Source: Desulfotomaculaceae bacterium
Lineage (GTDB): Bacteria; Bacillota; Desulfotomaculia; Desulfotomaculales; Pelotomaculaceae
NCBI GenBank assembly: GCA_028704035.1
Contig: JAQVLS010000108.1
Location: 1 to 6,075 of the forward strand
Reading direction: 5' to 3'
Length of the DNA stretch: 6,075 nucleotides
A program made the translations under genes and the position numbers. The notes below the pieces were generated by a model. That model searched no databases, was not told the origin of the DNA, and saw nothing but the letters and a program-made list of their open reading frames with translations. Every line of letters starts with the position of its first letter. The stretch's first letter is position 1. This document shows positions 5,745 through 6,075 of this stretch, piece by piece.

Positions 5745-5808
5745 CGGCTTTTCTCCTCCTTTGGTATCCTACAAACATCATATGCGGGACACCAAAAAGG
5801 GGTACGCG

Positions 5809-5829
5809 GCCTAATAAGGTGATTTAGGC
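5809..5829 (-). other. Small inverted repeat over the yabG stop codon
   Basis: GCCTAA (5809-5814) and TTAGGC (5824-5829) form a perfect 6-bp stem with a 9-nt loop, covering the yabG stop. A short TTTTT run follows about 10 nt downstream on the minus strand (inside 5791-5800). The stem is weak and the run is displaced, so at best this is a leaky terminator between yabG and the protease gene. Confidence 0.25.
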
Positions 5830-6075
5830 ACCCCAAACCGGTATTTTCCGCGAGTTTCCATACCGCCGATACCGTTAAAGCCCGTTATTGTGCCTTCAAT
5901 AATTTCTTTAATTGAAATCGGGTCGTAAATAGAAGAATAGGCGATTTTCTCCACCACAAAAACAGGATCGTAAGCATGGATCATCACCCGCTGGGGGGAA
6001 CTCGCAAAATTGGCGCCGGCTTGCAGAATGGCCTCATAGTGCGACTGACAGGCGCCGGCGAAAATAACCAGATCA
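5811..6075 (-). CDS. yabG: YabG sporulation-specific protease, C-terminal fragment
   Basis: The frame enters at the window edge (first full codon 6074-6072) and runs 87 codons to TAG at 5813-5811. It was found by translating the end of the window directly. It contains FAGACQSHYEA, then GANFASSPQRV and MIHAYDPVFVVEKIAY, and ends with GIGGMETRGKYRFGVPK. This matches the conserved C-terminal region of YabG as I remember it from Bacillus and Clostridioides. YabG is a mother-cell protease made late in sporulation under sigma-K. It processes coat proteins such as SpoIVA and SafA in B. subtilis and germination proteins in C. difficile. The Cys of GACQSH (residue 9 of this fragment) is probably the catalytic cysteine. 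The N-terminal part and the promoter lie outside the window. In C. difficile yabG is near sipL, which agrees with the SPOCS-LysM gene here. Confidence 0.9.
   Translation of the reverse strand, partial: DLVIFAGACQSHYEAILQAGANFASSPQRVMIHAYDPVFVVEKIAYSSIYDPISIKEIIEGTITGFNGIGGMETRGKYRFGVPKSPY

Noticed and set aside
5770..5785. CATATGAT as a sigma-E-like -10 for the protease gene
   Set aside because: It has two mismatches and no convincing -35 at the right distance. Cotranscription with yabG is at least as likely.
5763..5793. Hairpin GGTGTCC/GGATACC between yabG and the protease gene
   Set aside because: The 7-bp stem has one G-U pair, a 17-nt loop and no T-tract, and it is followed at once by the ribosome binding site. 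It is too weak to call a terminator or regulatory element.

Overview
The window reads as a piece of chromosome from an endospore-forming Firmicute, probably an anaerobic clostridial or Peptococcaceae-type organism of the Pelotomaculum/Desulfotomaculum kind. The reasons are a YabG sporulation protease, a SPOCS (DUF3794)-LysM spore coat morphogenesis protein, strong AGGAGG ribosome binding sites and a c-di-AMP riboswitch. The genus is inference. Every gene I accept lies on the minus strand, so transcription runs from high to low coordinates.

In transcription order: (1) 6075-5811 is the C-terminal 87 codons of yabG, cut by the window edge. (2) 5744-4740 is a complete trypsin-fold serine protease without a signal peptide. 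(3) 4720-4313 is an unrecognised 135-aa protein. (4) 4223-3819 is a small protein with nine glycines in strict GX3 spacing. Genes 1-4 are closely spaced and could be one transcript, ending at a stem-loop at 3650-3680. (5) A 435-bp non-coding stretch (3384-3818) holds two hairpins, a sigma-A-like promoter and what I read as a c-di-AMP (ydaO/yuaA-type) riboswitch at about 3403-3610. (6) 3383-1821 is a secreted protein with three CAP/SCP (YkwD-like) domains and a Pro/Gln/Glu repeat linker, followed by a terminator at 1693-1710. (7) 1599-52 is a protein with three SPOCS repeats and a C-terminal LysM. (8) 24-1 is the first eight codons of another gene with a good ribosome binding site.

Two themes meet here. 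yabG, the SPOCS-LysM gene and perhaps the protease belong to spore coat assembly and processing. The three-CAP gene between them looks like an independently controlled vegetative cell-envelope gene under c-di-AMP, a second messenger tied to turgor, potassium and cell-wall homeostasis. The most notable items are the riboswitch, whose variable peripheral helix carries about 92 extra nucleotides and which ends almost at the ribosome binding site with no room for a terminator, and the 289-bp block of near identity between the second and third CAP domains, which looks like recent intragenic recombination.
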